Positions 9,061 to 17,708 of a stretch of 64,000 nucleotides of DNA are shown one piece after another. Numbering within the stretch: position 1 is the first letter of the stretch; each line of letters opens with the position of its first letter. Under the pieces are notes generated by a model, which searched no databases, was not told where the DNA came from, and saw only the letters and a list, made by a program, of their open reading frames with translations. The stretch is taken from contig VXYL01000086.1 in NCBI GenBank assembly GCA_009846005.1, forward strand, positions 48,450 through 112,449. The letters run 5' to 3'. Origin of the DNA: Gammaproteobacteria bacterium (GTDB lineage Bacteria; Pseudomonadota; Gammaproteobacteria; Pseudomonadales; Azotimanducaceae). The translations under genes were made by a program, and so were the position numbers.

Positions 9061-10521
9061 CTATCGACGACGGGGGTTGACTCCCAACAGCGCTTGCGCC
9101 CGGGCCACGACGTGGTCGTCCCGATCGGCGCTGCCGTTGGCGTACATGAGGCTCGCGGCGAGCAGGTCGTCACGCCAGGGAAGGCGTAGCCACCGATAGT
9201 TCTCGAGCATCGCCTCGGTGAACTTGATGTCGTGCGTGCCCCTGTTCTTGAGCGTGGCGTACCACCGCGTGCGGGCGCCCAGCGCCATCGCGTCGCCCCC
9301 GGCCTCTAGCCATCCGCGAGCTTGCCGGACCGCGTCGATGCGATTGCGGCCGATGGTTCGGAAGATCTCGTCCAAATTCTCCGCCTGCATCGGCGCGATG
9401 GCGTCGATCCGTCGATTCCGCGTCCGCGAGTCGCGTTCCACCATCGACCGAAAGCTCGTCATGAACGCCACGGCCTGCAGAAGCTGCAGTCGTCGCGCAC
9501 GGTCCTCATCGGCCACCCGGTAGCAGTAGTGCATGGCATTGGCCGCTGTACTCGCGTGCAAGGCAACAATGCCATTGCGGCGCAGGATGAGTTCGGCGGC
9601 GAACATCGTCACGGCCTCCCACACCGTGTGCGCACTGACGTTGTCGGCAAGCAGTCGGACGGCGGTGCCGACAGCCTGTTCGCTGCTTGCCGTGCGCATT
9701 TCCTGGAGCAGCGTCCGAGCGGCGGAGATGTCGTCGCGACCCGCTTGCCAATCTAGCGGCAGCGTGGCCGCCATCGCCTGATTCGCTTGCCAGTCGCGAT
9801 CCGCAACATGCTCGTATCGCGCCGGGTTGGCATCGCCCTCGGCGTTCTGAACGGCGAGGGCAAGCGAGCGCGCCAGGGGCGCGGCCACGCCTTCGCCCAA
9901 CGCCGAAACCAGCCGATGGGCGTTGGCTGCGGCGATGGGTTTGTGGCCGATGGCGCGGAAGTCGCGCGCGGCGTGCAGCATCAGCGTCTGCAGTGCCGTA
10001 CGGGTGTGTCCCGCAGCGACGAGGGCGGCGGTGGCGAGGTCGGCTTCTTGGGCGTCCCAGGAGACCAACGCGCCAGCCAGCGCCGCCGGTTGGGAATGGC
10101 CGTCCGAATGGTGTCCTTCGGGCAGCGGTCGAAGCGACCAGGGCTCGATGCGATCCTGTTGCGCCGATGCCGCCTTGAAGTAGTCCGCGGTCCATAGCAG
10201 CGGCAGCCACTTGTGTTCGTTGGGCATCGCGACGACCGACTGTTCAACCGACCTCAGCATCATCACCGCGTGGTACTTGAACCCCACGTTCGGATAGGGA
10301 CTCACCTCGCGGCACGTGGCAACGGCCAGCGCAGCTAGGAGTTGCTGCGGTGCCAGACCGGCTCGAATGCGCATCGCCAGGGCGTCGAGCAGGGATTCCC
10401 TCGGCGTCTCGACCAGTAGACGCACGAGTTCGCCGTCACCAGCGAAGGCACCGGCGGGTTGCGCCCAAGACGCCCATGGCGTGAAAAAGGACGCTGCCAA
10501 TGCCCGGCGTCGGGTGATCAC
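9061..10521 (-). CDS. Conserved protein of unknown function with twin-arginine-like signal
   Basis: The product is 486 aa. I choose a GTG start (10521) behind GGGGA, giving an N-terminus ITRRRALAASFFTPW that resembles a Tat signal, with cleavage likely near AQPAGA. The rest is alanine-rich and mostly alpha-helical in character, with conserved-looking patches such as VGFKYHAVMML and WLPLLWTADYFKAAQ-like (here FKAASAQQ). I have the impression that similar proteins occur in Planctomycetes and other environmental bacteria, but I cannot name a family. It is transcribed divergently from the DUF4870 gene and convergently to the 8228-8878 gene. No catalytic motif is evident. Confidence 0.6.
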   Translation of the reverse strand: MITRRRALAASFFTPWASWAQPAGAFAGDGELVRLLVETPRESLLDALAMRIRAGLAPQQLLAALAVATCREVSPYPNVGFKYHAVMMLRSVEQSVVAMPNEHKWLPLLWTADYFKAASAQQDRIEPWSLRPLPEGHHSDGHSQPAALAGALVSWDAQEADLATAALVAAGHTRTALQTLMLHAARDFRAIGHKPIAAANAHRLVSALGEGVAAPLARSLALAVQNAEGDANPARYEHVADRDWQANQAMAATLPLDWQAGRDDISAARTLLQEMRTASSEQAVGTAVRLLADNVSAHTVWEAVTMFAAELILRRNGIVALHASTAANAMHYCYRVADEDRARRLQLLQAVAFMTSFRSMVERDSRTRNRRIDAIAPMQAENLDEIFRTIGRNRIDAVRQARGWLEAGGDAMALGARTRWYATLKNRGTHDIKFTEAMLENYRWLRLPWRDDLLAASLMYANGSADRDDHVVARAQALLGVNPRRR

Positions 10522-10638
10522 CCGAGAATCCCCGGATCGACAACAAAGACCATGCGGCCAATACTGCGCGTCCCGACGCCTATCCGCCATGGGTGGATGT
10601 CGCTAAGCTAAAGCCGTCGGGTAGGCGTGGAGCGAGAA

Positions 10639-11004
10639 ATGGCGGATTTCGATCACAGCGAAATGTCCAGCTCCGAAGAGCGAACGTGGTCGATCATCGT
10701 TCACGCTGCGGCGTTCGCCGGTGTGGTGGTGCCGTTTGGCATGATCCTCGGACCGCTCGTTGTCTGGATCATCAAGAAGCCCGAGTCGGCGTTGGTGGAT
10801 CGCCACGGCAGGGCGGCGCTCAATTTCCAGATCAGCATGCTGATCTACTTCATCGGGGCCGTGGTACTCGTGTTCGTGGCCATCGGTTTGCTGCTGCTGA
10901 TCGTGTTGGGAATCTTCTGGTTCTTAATGGTCTTGGTGGCGACAATCCGGGTGGCCGACGGCCGTGATCCCGGCTATGTCCTTAGCATCGAGTTTCTCAA
11001 GTAG
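10639..11004 (+). CDS. DUF4870 family small membrane protein
   Basis: The product is 121 aa. It has an N-terminal segment followed by membrane helices around residues 22-45 and 70-105, and ends RDPGYVLSIEFLK. The layout and the motifs WIIKKPESALVDRHGRAALN and FQISMLIY match DUF4870/Tic20-like small membrane proteins. The start is ATG 10639, preceded by GGAG at good distance; an in-frame GTG at 10627 overlaps that ribosome site and is less likely. Function is unknown. It stands alone between a divergent gene and a tRNA. Confidence 0.8.
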   Translation: MADFDHSEMSSSEERTWSIIVHAAAFAGVVVPFGMILGPLVVWIIKKPESALVDRHGRAALNFQISMLIYFIGAVVLVFVAIGLLLLIVLGIFWFLMVLVATIRVADGRDPGYVLSIEFLK

Positions 11005-11054
11005 CTGTTGACCGGTCGTCCTGTCCATATGCCGGCCGCGCCCTCCTCGGGCGG

Positions 11055-11063
11055 TGATAGAAT
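11055..11063 (+). promoter_or_regulatory. Candidate extended -10 promoter for tRNA-Pro
   Basis: TGATAGAAT (extended -10: TG at 11055-11056, TAGAAT at 11058-11063) lies 38 bp before the tRNA. No convincing -35 box is visible at the usual distance, which is compatible with an extended -10 promoter. Confidence 0.4.
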
Positions 11064-11100
11064 CCTCCGCCACTCGCGGTGGGAGCCGCGGTAATCGTCT

Positions 11101-11177
11101 CGGGGCGTAGCGCAGTCTGGTAGCGCATCACACTGGGGGTGTGGTGGTCGTCGGTTCAAATCCGGCCGCCCCGACCA
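11101..11177 (+). tRNA. tRNA-Pro (anticodon GGG)
   Basis: The acceptor stem pairs CGGGGCG (11101-11107) with CGCCCCG (11167-11173), followed by A and an encoded CCA. The D arm is GCGC/GCGC, and the anticodon stem TCACA/TGTGG closes the loop CTGGGGG, giving anticodon GGG. The T loop has TTCAAAT. The downstream MFS gene begins about 100 bp later. Confidence 0.96.
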
Positions 11178-11276
11178 AACGACTCGAAGTCCAAGCGTCG
11201 GCATCCCGACGACCGACATCGGAGGCAGGGTGAGGGAGAGCCGACAGGCGCATCGTCGACGCGGAACGCGCACTGC

Positions 11277-12746
11277 GTGGTAGCACCGGCGTCCAAGGAC
11301 CGCCTGGTCCCGTTCACCAGCAAGCTTGCGTTTGGCATCGGCCAGTTCGCGGAAGGCCTAAAGAACACGGCCTTCGGCGCGTTTGCGCTGTTCTACTACA
11401 ACCAGGTGCTTGGCCTGCCGGGCACGTTGGCGGGGATGGCGCTGTTCATCGCCCTGCTGTTCGACGCCGTCACGGATCCGATGGCGGGGTCGCTGTCCGA
11501 CAAGACCCGATCCCGGCTTGGGCGCCGGCACCCCTTCATGTACGCCTCCGCAGTGCCGCTGGGTCTCGCGTTCGTGGGCCTCTTCGCGCCGCCTCCGGGT
11601 CTCGGCGAATGGGGTCTCTTCGCGTGGCTCGCCACGTTCGCGGTGCTGACCCGGATGGCGATGACGCTCTACCACGTTCCGCACCTCGCGCTTGGCGCGG
11701 AGATGACCGAGAACTTCGACGAGCGCACACGCATCGTGGCCTATCGGCAGTTCTTCGGCGCGGCGGGCGTGCTGGCGGCGTTCGGACTCGGGTACGGGTG
11801 GTATTTCGCGGAGCTGCGCGGCGGTCGGGTCGCGGTGGACAACTACATGCCCTACGCGGTGACGCTGGCGATCCTGATGGTCGTGACGATCTGGTACTCG
11901 GCGTACGGGACCCAGAAGGAGATTCCGTTCCTGTCGGAACCCGAGACCCTTCCCAAGCGCGACCCTGTCAGCCAGATGGTTCTCGACTTGGCCGAGGCGT
12001 TTCGAAACCGGTCGTTCCGATGGCTCTTCTTCGGTGTGCTGGTGGTGTTCGTGATGGCCGGCGTCAACAGCGCGCTCGACATCTACATGTTCCAGTACTT
12101 CTGGGACTTGACCGGCGCCGAGATGCTCATCCTGCAGGTGGCGAGCGTCACCGGGCTCATGGCGGGCGTGTTTCTGGCGGCCCCGCTGCTGCGTCGCACG
12201 GAGAAGCGCTTCGGGGTGCTGCTCGGCACGATCGTTTGGGCCGTTTGCCAGGTTGTTCCCGTCGTTCTGCGGCTTGTCGATGCGTTCCCGGCGAACGACG
12301 CGGTCATCCTCGTCCCGACGCTGGTGGCGTTCCGGTTCGTCCAGGGATTGATCGTCCAGCAGGCCCTCACGGCGTTCGGGTCGATGATGGCGGACGTGGC
12401 CGACGAGCACGACCATGCGACCGGTACGCGCCAGGAGGGCATTTTCTTCGGTGCCATCGCGTTCTCGCACAAGGCCACGTCGGGGTTCGGAACCCTCATT
12501 GGCGGCCTCGGGTTGGACATCATCGGATGGCCTCGCGGCACCGGGATCCAATCGGCGGCCGACGTGCCCGCGGAGACCATCGTCCATCTCGGGCTGCTCT
12601 ATGGCCCCGTCGTGGCCGGGTTCTCGGTCATCTCCGTGTGGTGCTACCTGCACTACGATCTGACCCGGGCGCGGCATGCCGAGATCCTGCGCGAACTCAA
12701 CCTTCGACGACGTGCGACCCCGGTTCGGGATCCAACAACCACTTGA
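11277..12746 (+). CDS. MFS transporter, GPH (glycoside-pentoside-hexuronide:cation symporter)-like
   Basis: The product is 489 aa with about twelve membrane segments. Family features include the N-terminal LAFGIGQFAEGLKNTAFGAF region and the loop DPMAGSLSDKTRSRLGRRHP after helix 2, the hallmark MFS/GPH loop with acidic and RLGRRHP motifs. A proton- or sodium-coupled sugar or glycoside symporter is the likely role at the inner membrane. The start is GTG 11277, about six residues before the conserved region; reading further upstream runs into the tRNA. A DUF1080 protein possibly connected to sugars lies nearby at 15.3 kb, but linkage is weak. Substrate unknown. Confidence 0.8.
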   Translation: MVAPASKDRLVPFTSKLAFGIGQFAEGLKNTAFGAFALFYYNQVLGLPGTLAGMALFIALLFDAVTDPMAGSLSDKTRSRLGRRHPFMYASAVPLGLAFVGLFAPPPGLGEWGLFAWLATFAVLTRMAMTLYHVPHLALGAEMTENFDERTRIVAYRQFFGAAGVLAAFGLGYGWYFAELRGGRVAVDNYMPYAVTLAILMVVTIWYSAYGTQKEIPFLSEPETLPKRDPVSQMVLDLAEAFRNRSFRWLFFGVLVVFVMAGVNSALDIYMFQYFWDLTGAEMLILQVASVTGLMAGVFLAAPLLRRTEKRFGVLLGTIVWAVCQVVPVVLRLVDAFPANDAVILVPTLVAFRFVQGLIVQQALTAFGSMMADVADEHDHATGTRQEGIFFGAIAFSHKATSGFGTLIGGLGLDIIGWPRGTGIQSAADVPAETIVHLGLLYGPVVAGFSVISVWCYLHYDLTRARHAEILRELNLRRRATPVRDPTTT

Positions 12747-12750
12747 CCGC

Positions 12751-13761
12751 ATGTACGCTGCACTGCGCCCGCTACTCTTTACGCTGCCGCCGGAGTTCGC
12801 GCACAAACTGGCGCTTGCGGCGTTGCGGGGGTTCGGTGCATTGCCGGGGTCGGCAGCGCCATCGGGTTCCGGCGTCGAGTTGCTGGGCTTGACCTTTCCG
12901 AACCGCATCGGCTTGGCGGCGGGGCTCGACAAGGACGCCACAGCGACGGCGGGCTTGGGGAAACTGGGCTTCGGCTTCGTCGAGGTCGGCACGGTCACGC
13001 CACGGCCCCAGCCCGGCAACCCGAAACCCCGCCTGTTTCGGCTCCAAGAAGACCGCGCCCTCATCAATCGTATGGGTTTCAACAGCGCCGGGGCGGATGT
13101 GGTGGCGAAGAACCTTCGGCGAATGCGCGACTGTATCGACGTTCCGGTGGGCGTCAACATCGGCAAGAACCGCGACACCGAGTTGACCGATGCCGTCGAC
13201 GACTACCGCACCTGCCTTGCGACGCTCTACGAGGTGGCCGACTACGTGGTGGTCAACCTGTCTTCACCGAATACCCCCGGCCTTCGGGATCTGCAGGCTG
13301 CGGACGCCGCCTGTACGCTGGTTGCCGAGTTGGCGGTCGAGCGGCAACGTCTCTCGGTTCAATATCCCGACAAGCAGCCCGTGCCGCCGTTGTTCGTCAA
13401 GATCGCCCCGGATCTTGCCGCCGCCGATCTGGAGGCCACAGTCTCGGGAGCGTTGCGTGCCGGTGCCGATGGCATCGTTGCAACCAACACGACGGTTGCG
13501 AGGCCGGCGTCGCTGTACTCGAAACGGGCGGCCCAGGCGGGGGGCCTGTCGGGACAGCCGTTGTTCGCCATCGCCCTCGACGCCGTCCGCCGGACCCGCG
13601 CGGTGGTAGGCCAGGGTCCGGTTGTTGTCGGCGTGGGGGGGATCTCGCGAAGACAGGACGCGGAGGCGATGTTCGATGCCGGCGCAGATCTTGTGCAGTT
13701 TTATTCGGCCCTCGTATTCGAAGGTCCGGCCCTTGTGCGTCGGCTCGCGGGTGGATCATAG
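12751..13761 (+). CDS. pyrD: Dihydroorotate dehydrogenase (quinone), class 2
   Basis: The product is 336 aa, the normal length of membrane-associated class 2 PyrD. This enzyme oxidises dihydroorotate to orotate using quinone, the fourth step of pyrimidine synthesis. The N-terminal helix MYAALRPLLFTLPPEFAHKL is the class 2 membrane-association region. FMN-site sequences are visible: NRIGLAAGLDKDA, RMGFNSAGAD, and VNLSSPNTPGLRDLQ, which includes the class 2 catalytic serine. Near the C-terminus, VVGVGGISRRQDA and QFYSALVFEGP complete the phosphate-binding part. The ATG lies 4 bp after the MFS stop. It stands apart from other pyrimidine genes. Confidence 0.97.
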   Translation: MYAALRPLLFTLPPEFAHKLALAALRGFGALPGSAAPSGSGVELLGLTFPNRIGLAAGLDKDATATAGLGKLGFGFVEVGTVTPRPQPGNPKPRLFRLQEDRALINRMGFNSAGADVVAKNLRRMRDCIDVPVGVNIGKNRDTELTDAVDDYRTCLATLYEVADYVVVNLSSPNTPGLRDLQAADAACTLVAELAVERQRLSVQYPDKQPVPPLFVKIAPDLAAADLEATVSGALRAGADGIVATNTTVARPASLYSKRAAQAGGLSGQPLFAIALDAVRRTRAVVGQGPVVVGVGGISRRQDAEAMFDAGADLVQFYSALVFEGPALVRRLAGGS

Positions 13762-13847
13762 CCGCCGTCTTGTGTAATTTGGGGTAGTCACGGGGAGGAA
13801 GGCAGTTCGCGTTGGGGGAGCCCCAGCTTATGGCCTTCAACTTCCGC

Positions 13848-13946
13848 TAGCGCGTCTCGCGAGTACGCGAGCCGTCGAGGAGCAGAATCAGGTACTTGTC
13901 CATTTGCAACCTGAGTGTAAGCATCGAGTACGCTCAAGGGATCTAG
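13848..13946 (+). repeat. 99-nt leader repeat, copy B (upstream of amtB)
   Basis: This is the second copy of the element at 268-366, gap-free over 99 nt. The hairpin core is CTCGCG-AGTA-CGCGAG (13855-13870). The end CGCTCAAGGGATC runs directly into the amtB ribosome site GGGGAGG. It occupies most of the pyrD-amtB gap (13762-13960). Upstream of it, GGAAG (about 13797) and CTTCC (about 13841) could pair and enclose more structure. A shared leader at amtB hints at co-regulation with the sigma-factor operon. Confidence 0.6.
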
Positions 13947-13960
13947 GGGAGGAAATTCGT

Positions 13961-15268
13961 ATGAGAACGCTAATTCAACGGCTGATCGCCGTCGCGGTGG
14001 TGCTGGGCGGCGTGTTTGCCTATGGCGACACCCTAGACAGCGGCGATAGCGCATGGATCCTGACATCCACCGCGCTCGTCCTGTTCATGACGATCCCGGG
14101 TTTGTCGCTGTTCTACGGCGGCCTCGTGCGCTCGAACAGCGTGCTCTCCGTGCTCATGCAGTGCTTTACGATCACCTGCCTGGTCACGATCCTCTGGGTG
14201 ATCATCGGTTACAGCCTTGCGTTCGGGGGCGGCGGGAATCTGGTCGGCGGAGTCGGCAAGTTCCTGTTCAACGGCGTCGGCGAGGACTCGATGAGCGGCA
14301 CGATTCCGGAATCGAGCTTCGCCGCCTTCCAGCTCACGTTCGCCATCATCACACCGGCCCTGATCGTGGGTGGGTTCGCGGAACGAATGCGGTTTTCGGC
14401 CGTGCTGCTGTTTACCGCCCTGTGGTCGCTGGTCGTATACGCGCCCATCGCGCACTGGGTCTGGGGGAGCGGCATGCTCAGCTCGGATGGCTGGTTCGGC
14501 GACTGGTTCGGTGCCGGCGTCATGGATTTCGCGGGCGGCACGGTGGTGCATATCACGGCAGGTACAGCGGCATTGGTGGCCGCCGTCGTGCTCGGTTCCC
14601 GGCGCGGCTTCCCGGACGGCGTGCAACCACCGCACAACATGACGTTGACAGTCGCCGGAGCGGCGATGCTGTGGGTCGGCTGGTTCGGCTTCAACGGCGG
14701 CAGCGCGTTGGCCGCCAACGGCGACGCGGCCATGGCCTTGACGGTCACCCACATCTCCGCGGCGGCCGGCGCCTTCACCTGGTTGATGATCGAGTGGATC
14801 CGCTACGGGAAGCCAAGCGCCTTGGGCGCCGTGACAGGTATGGTTGCGGGATTGGGCACGATCACCCCGGCATCCGGGTTCGTCGGCCCGGCCGGCGCGC
14901 TGATCATCGGCATCAGTGCCGGGACGGTGTGTTTCTTCGCCACGAACTTCATGAAGCAGAAACTCAAGATCGACGACTCGCTGGACGTATTTCCGGTGCA
15001 CGCCGTGGGCGGTGCGCTGGGCACGATCCTGACAGGCGTGTTCGCGAGCACGGCGCTCGGCGTGTTCAGCGGCCAGCACGACATCTCGATTCCGAGCCAG
15101 GTGGGAGTGCAAGCGCTTGGCGTGTTGGTCACGGTGGCGTACACGGCGCTCGGCACGTTCATCATCCTGAAGATCACCAACGCACTTGTGGGCAACCGGG
15201 TCTCGGACGAGGAAGAGACCGAGGGTCTCGATCTGGTCTCGCACAACGAGCGCGGCTACATCCTGTAG
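13961..15268 (+). CDS. amtB: Ammonium transporter AmtB
   Basis: The product is 435 aa with a cleavable-looking signal at residues 1-22, as in Amt proteins with eleven membrane helices. Typical sequences are present: LFYGGLVRSNSVLSVLMQCF, the region GGTVVHITAGTAALVAA, and DDSLDVFPVHAVGGALGTILTGVF near the C-terminus, which holds the second pore histidine. It conducts ammonium/ammonia across the inner membrane. The ATG has an excellent ribosome site (GGGGAGGA, 8 nt spacing). The usual glnK partner is missing here; instead the gene is preceded by the 99-nt leader repeat. The DUF1080 gene follows after 16 bp. Confidence 0.96.
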   Translation: MRTLIQRLIAVAVVLGGVFAYGDTLDSGDSAWILTSTALVLFMTIPGLSLFYGGLVRSNSVLSVLMQCFTITCLVTILWVIIGYSLAFGGGGNLVGGVGKFLFNGVGEDSMSGTIPESSFAAFQLTFAIITPALIVGGFAERMRFSAVLLFTALWSLVVYAPIAHWVWGSGMLSSDGWFGDWFGAGVMDFAGGTVVHITAGTAALVAAVVLGSRRGFPDGVQPPHNMTLTVAGAAMLWVGWFGFNGGSALAANGDAAMALTVTHISAAAGAFTWLMIEWIRYGKPSALGAVTGMVAGLGTITPASGFVGPAGALIIGISAGTVCFFATNFMKQKLKIDDSLDVFPVHAVGGALGTILTGVFASTALGVFSGQHDISIPSQVGVQALGVLVTVAYTALGTFIILKITNALVGNRVSDEEETEGLDLVSHNERGYIL

Positions 15269-15284
15269 GCGGTCCGGAGCAACG

Positions 15285-16067
15285 GTGGCGGCAAAGGAGA
15301 ACAACGCGGAGATCAGGGAACTGCCGAAGGGCTACACCGACACGCCCGTGCTTCCCGGTTCGAACTGGCGGGTGCACGACATCGCCCGCCCGCCACCGCC
15401 CGTCGTCAAGCCACCGTCGTTCTCGACCCAAGAGACCCCGGGAGCCCCACCATCGGATGCGATCATGCTGTTCGACGGGACCGGGTTCGACGCGTGGGCG
15501 GGCCGTGACGGTGGCACGCCCAAGTGGAATCTCCTCGGTGGCGAGGCGATGGAGGTGGAACCACGTACCGGGGACATCCACACCCGTGCGTCGTTCGGAA
15601 GTTGCCAATTGCACATCGAGTGGAGTGCGCCGACCGAGATCTACGCCGACAGCCAGGGACGGGGCAACAGCGGGGTGTTCCTGCTGGGTCTCTACGAGGT
15701 GCAGGTGCTCGACGGCTACGACAATCCCACCTATGCGGACGGCCTGACGGCGGCGATATACGGCCAGCACCCGCCGTTGGTCAATGCCTGCGTCGTGCCG
15801 GGTCAATGGCACGTCTACGACATCGTCTTCGAGTCGCCGGTCTACCGGGACGGTGAATTGGCGACGCCGGCGTTCATGACGGTATTCCACAATGGCTTGC
15901 TGGTGCACCACCGCCAGCGCATGCAGGGGCCGACCCAGCATCGGCAACTCGCCAGCTATGACAACCCCCACGGTCCCGAGGGTCCGCTAACGCTCCAGGA
16001 TCACGGTGACCGGGTCCGGTTCCGGAACATCTGGATCCGACCGTTGGCGAGGATGCAGGCCCCGTAG
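15285..16067 (+). CDS. DUF1080 (3-keto-disaccharide hydrolase-like) domain protein
   Basis: The product is 260 aa. After a proline-rich N-terminal stretch, a DUF1080 concanavalin-like domain starts at IMLFDGTGFDAW (about residue 60). It continues through the LHIEWSAP, GRGNSGVFLLGLYEVQVLD and YDIVFESPVY motifs to FRNIWIRPL. The family contains 3-ketoglucoside hydrolases/lyases and many sugar-binding proteins. There is no clear signal peptide from the GTG start at 15285, which has GGAG 5 nt upstream; this is unusual because relatives are mostly exported. It may be co-transcribed with amtB. Its specific activity is unknown. Confidence 0.8.
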   Translation: MAAKENNAEIRELPKGYTDTPVLPGSNWRVHDIARPPPPVVKPPSFSTQETPGAPPSDAIMLFDGTGFDAWAGRDGGTPKWNLLGGEAMEVEPRTGDIHTRASFGSCQLHIEWSAPTEIYADSQGRGNSGVFLLGLYEVQVLDGYDNPTYADGLTAAIYGQHPPLVNACVVPGQWHVYDIVFESPVYRDGELATPAFMTVFHNGLLVHHRQRMQGPTQHRQLASYDNPHGPEGPLTLQDHGDRVRFRNIWIRPLARMQAP

Positions 16068-16114
16068 GCGCGCGCCCCTAACGCGCCCGAAGGGCGCGCG
16101 CCCTAACGCGCCCG
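16067..16114. terminator. Tandem GC-palindrome between convergent genes, possible terminator
   Basis: Two near-identical ~22-bp units, GGCGCGCGCCC followed by TAACGCGCCCG, lie at 16067-16089 and 16093-16114. Between them CGCGCCC-GAA-GGGCGCG (16082-16098) forms a very stable hairpin. The site separates the + strand DUF1080 gene from the minus-strand operon, so a bidirectional terminator is plausible, although there is no T-tract. Confidence 0.4.
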
Positions 16115-16158
16115 TCCGCTCGATCCCGACACCGCGGCAACGGGGGCGGCGCTGGGCG

Positions 16159-16632
16159 CTACGGGTGCTCGCCTTGCGAAGGGGATGAAAGGGTTTCCCG
16201 GTACAGACGGCGTTCGTGCCAACGCTGCTGCCACGCCACCGCGAGATACGCGGCGAGGATGCCCAACACCATGGCAACGCCGACTCCGATGCGCCCCACG
16301 TACTCCATGATCCAATCCAAGCCGAACAACATGGCAATCCCGATGCCCGACGTCGCGGCAAAGTTGACAAGCCTGGGGAAGGTGCCGCCGCCGACGTTAG
16401 ACACGTTGCCGAGCCGTTCGAACAACGCTTTTCCCAAGAAGAACACCACGACGAACGAGATCACCACGGCGAGCTGATGGAAAGTGGATTCGCCCATGAT
16501 CGTTATGGCAACGACGATGAGGCCCAGCACCAACACAAAGGTCTCGAGTGCCGCGTGGATCGCGGCCTTGCCGGGCGAGGCATTGGGACTACTCTCGGCC
16601 GTCTCGCGCCCGCTCGCTAGAGGGGCTGCCAC
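16159..16632 (-). CDS. Small membrane protein of unknown function
   Basis: The product is 157 aa from the GTG at 16632. About four membrane helices follow a polar N-terminus: FVLVLGLIVVAITIMG, HQLAVVISFVVVFFLGKALF, LVNFAATSGIGIAMLFGL and VGVAMVLGILAAYLAVAW. It is the last gene of the minus-strand operon. The chosen start overlaps the hydroxyacid dehydrogenase gene by 16 bp; an ATG at 16701 would give 180 aa and an 85-bp overlap. I do not recognise the family. Confidence 0.6.
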   Translation of the reverse strand: MAAPLASGRETAESSPNASPGKAAIHAALETFVLVLGLIVVAITIMGESTFHQLAVVISFVVVFFLGKALFERLGNVSNVGGGTFPRLVNFAATSGIGIAMLFGLDWIMEYVGRIGVGVAMVLGILAAYLAVAWQQRWHERRLYRETLSSPSQGEHP

Positions 16633-17654
16633 CGCCCTAGGTTCGTGTTCGGGAGCACGGCGGGGTTGACCGCGCTCCGGGGCCACCGTCCCAACAGGCA
16701 CATCGCGATCTCCCGACCGAGGCGGCGCCGGGATTCCGGGCCCATGCGGGCGCTGGCGGAGGCCATGTGCGGCGTGCAGATCACGTTGTCCATGCCGAGC
16801 AGCGGATTGTCGGTGGACACCGGCTCCTGCTCGAACACGTCGAGTGCCGCGCCGGCGATTTCGCCGTTCGTGAGCGCCCGGATCAGCGCCGCCTCGTCCA
16901 CGGTCGGACCTCGGCCGTTGTTGATGAACAGCGCCGACTTCTTCATGCGCGCGAAGTGTTCATCAGACAGCATGTGGTGCGTCTCGGCGTTGAGCGGTGC
17001 GTGCATCGACACGAAATCCGAGCGTTCGAGCAGTTCGTAGAGGCTCGTCACGGGCTCGACGTTGGCGCCGGTCATCGTCAGTTCGTTCACGAAGGGATCG
17101 TAGGCGAGCACGCGCAGGCCGAAGGCGTGGCAGCGCCGCGCGACGGCCTTGGCGACGTTGCCGAACGAGATCAGGCCGATCGAGAGCCCCCACAACCGCG
17201 GGATGTCGTTGTGGTACGGACGGCCTTCGCCCCAGCGGCCCTCCACGGTCATTTTGTGCATGAGAAGGACCCGGCGGTAGGCGGCCAGGAACAACATCAT
17301 CGTGTGGTCGGCCACTTCGTCGATGAACACATCGGGAACGTTGGTGACGACGATGCCGTGATCCGTCGCGGCGCCCACATCCACGGTGTCGGCGCCGACA
17401 CTACCGAGGCCGATGACGACGCAGTTGTCGAGCCCCGCGATGATGTCGCGGGTGATGCGGCGGCCGCGGGCGATCACCGCGTCGGCGTTTTTCGCCGCCG
17501 CGATGAACTCTTCCTCGGTCTTGGCCGAAACCCCGACGATCTTCGCCCCGATGGGGTCGAGGGCTTCCCGTTCGAGGGTGAATCCGGCATCGACTTCGTC
17601 CTGGGAGACACCGGCGGGCACCTGCACCGCCACCGTGTACTTCGGGTCTGTCAT
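16617..17654 (-). CDS. D-isomer-specific 2-hydroxyacid dehydrogenase
   Basis: The product is 345 aa. It is an NAD-dependent reductase of the phosphoglycerate/glycerate dehydrogenase superfamily. The catalytic triad is visible: Arg in NNGRGPTVDE, Glu in DVFEQEPVS and His in CTPHMAS. The Rossmann motif is slightly off the usual pattern (GLISFGNVAKAVARR). The helix before it has GLGSVGADTVD, as in SerA-like enzymes. No ACT domain is present, so it is not full-length SerA; glycerate or hydroxypyruvate-type substrates are as likely. The start has GGAGAA 7 nt upstream. A TATACT hexamer at 17687-17682 on this strand might add an internal promoter. Confidence 0.88.
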   Translation of the reverse strand: MTDPKYTVAVQVPAGVSQDEVDAGFTLEREALDPIGAKIVGVSAKTEEEFIAAAKNADAVIARGRRITRDIIAGLDNCVVIGLGSVGADTVDVGAATDHGIVVTNVPDVFIDEVADHTMMLFLAAYRRVLLMHKMTVEGRWGEGRPYHNDIPRLWGLSIGLISFGNVAKAVARRCHAFGLRVLAYDPFVNELTMTGANVEPVTSLYELLERSDFVSMHAPLNAETHHMLSDEHFARMKKSALFINNGRGPTVDEAALIRALTNGEIAGAALDVFEQEPVSTDNPLLGMDNVICTPHMASASARMGPESRRRLGREIAMCLLGRWPRSAVNPAVLPNTNLGRWQPL

Positions 17655-17708
17655 TCGTTCTTCTCCGGTGAAAAAGCGACCAGTATATGACGTGGCGCCG
17701 GCGCTTGG

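Noticed and set aside
11358..13178. Long antisense frame (606 codons) opposite the MFS and pyrD genes
   Set aside because: It is a typical high-GC shadow: composition rich in R, H, E and Q with no domain, opposite two well-supported genes.
13762..13960. Glutamine or other known riboswitch upstream of amtB
   Set aside because: I could not find the conserved blocks of the glutamine (glnA) or guanidine motifs. Only the repeat with the sigma-operon leader is supported.
14053..15747. Long same-strand frame of 564 codons overlapping amtB
   Set aside because: Arginine-rich shadow in another frame of amtB and the DUF1080 gene; no family features or start signal.
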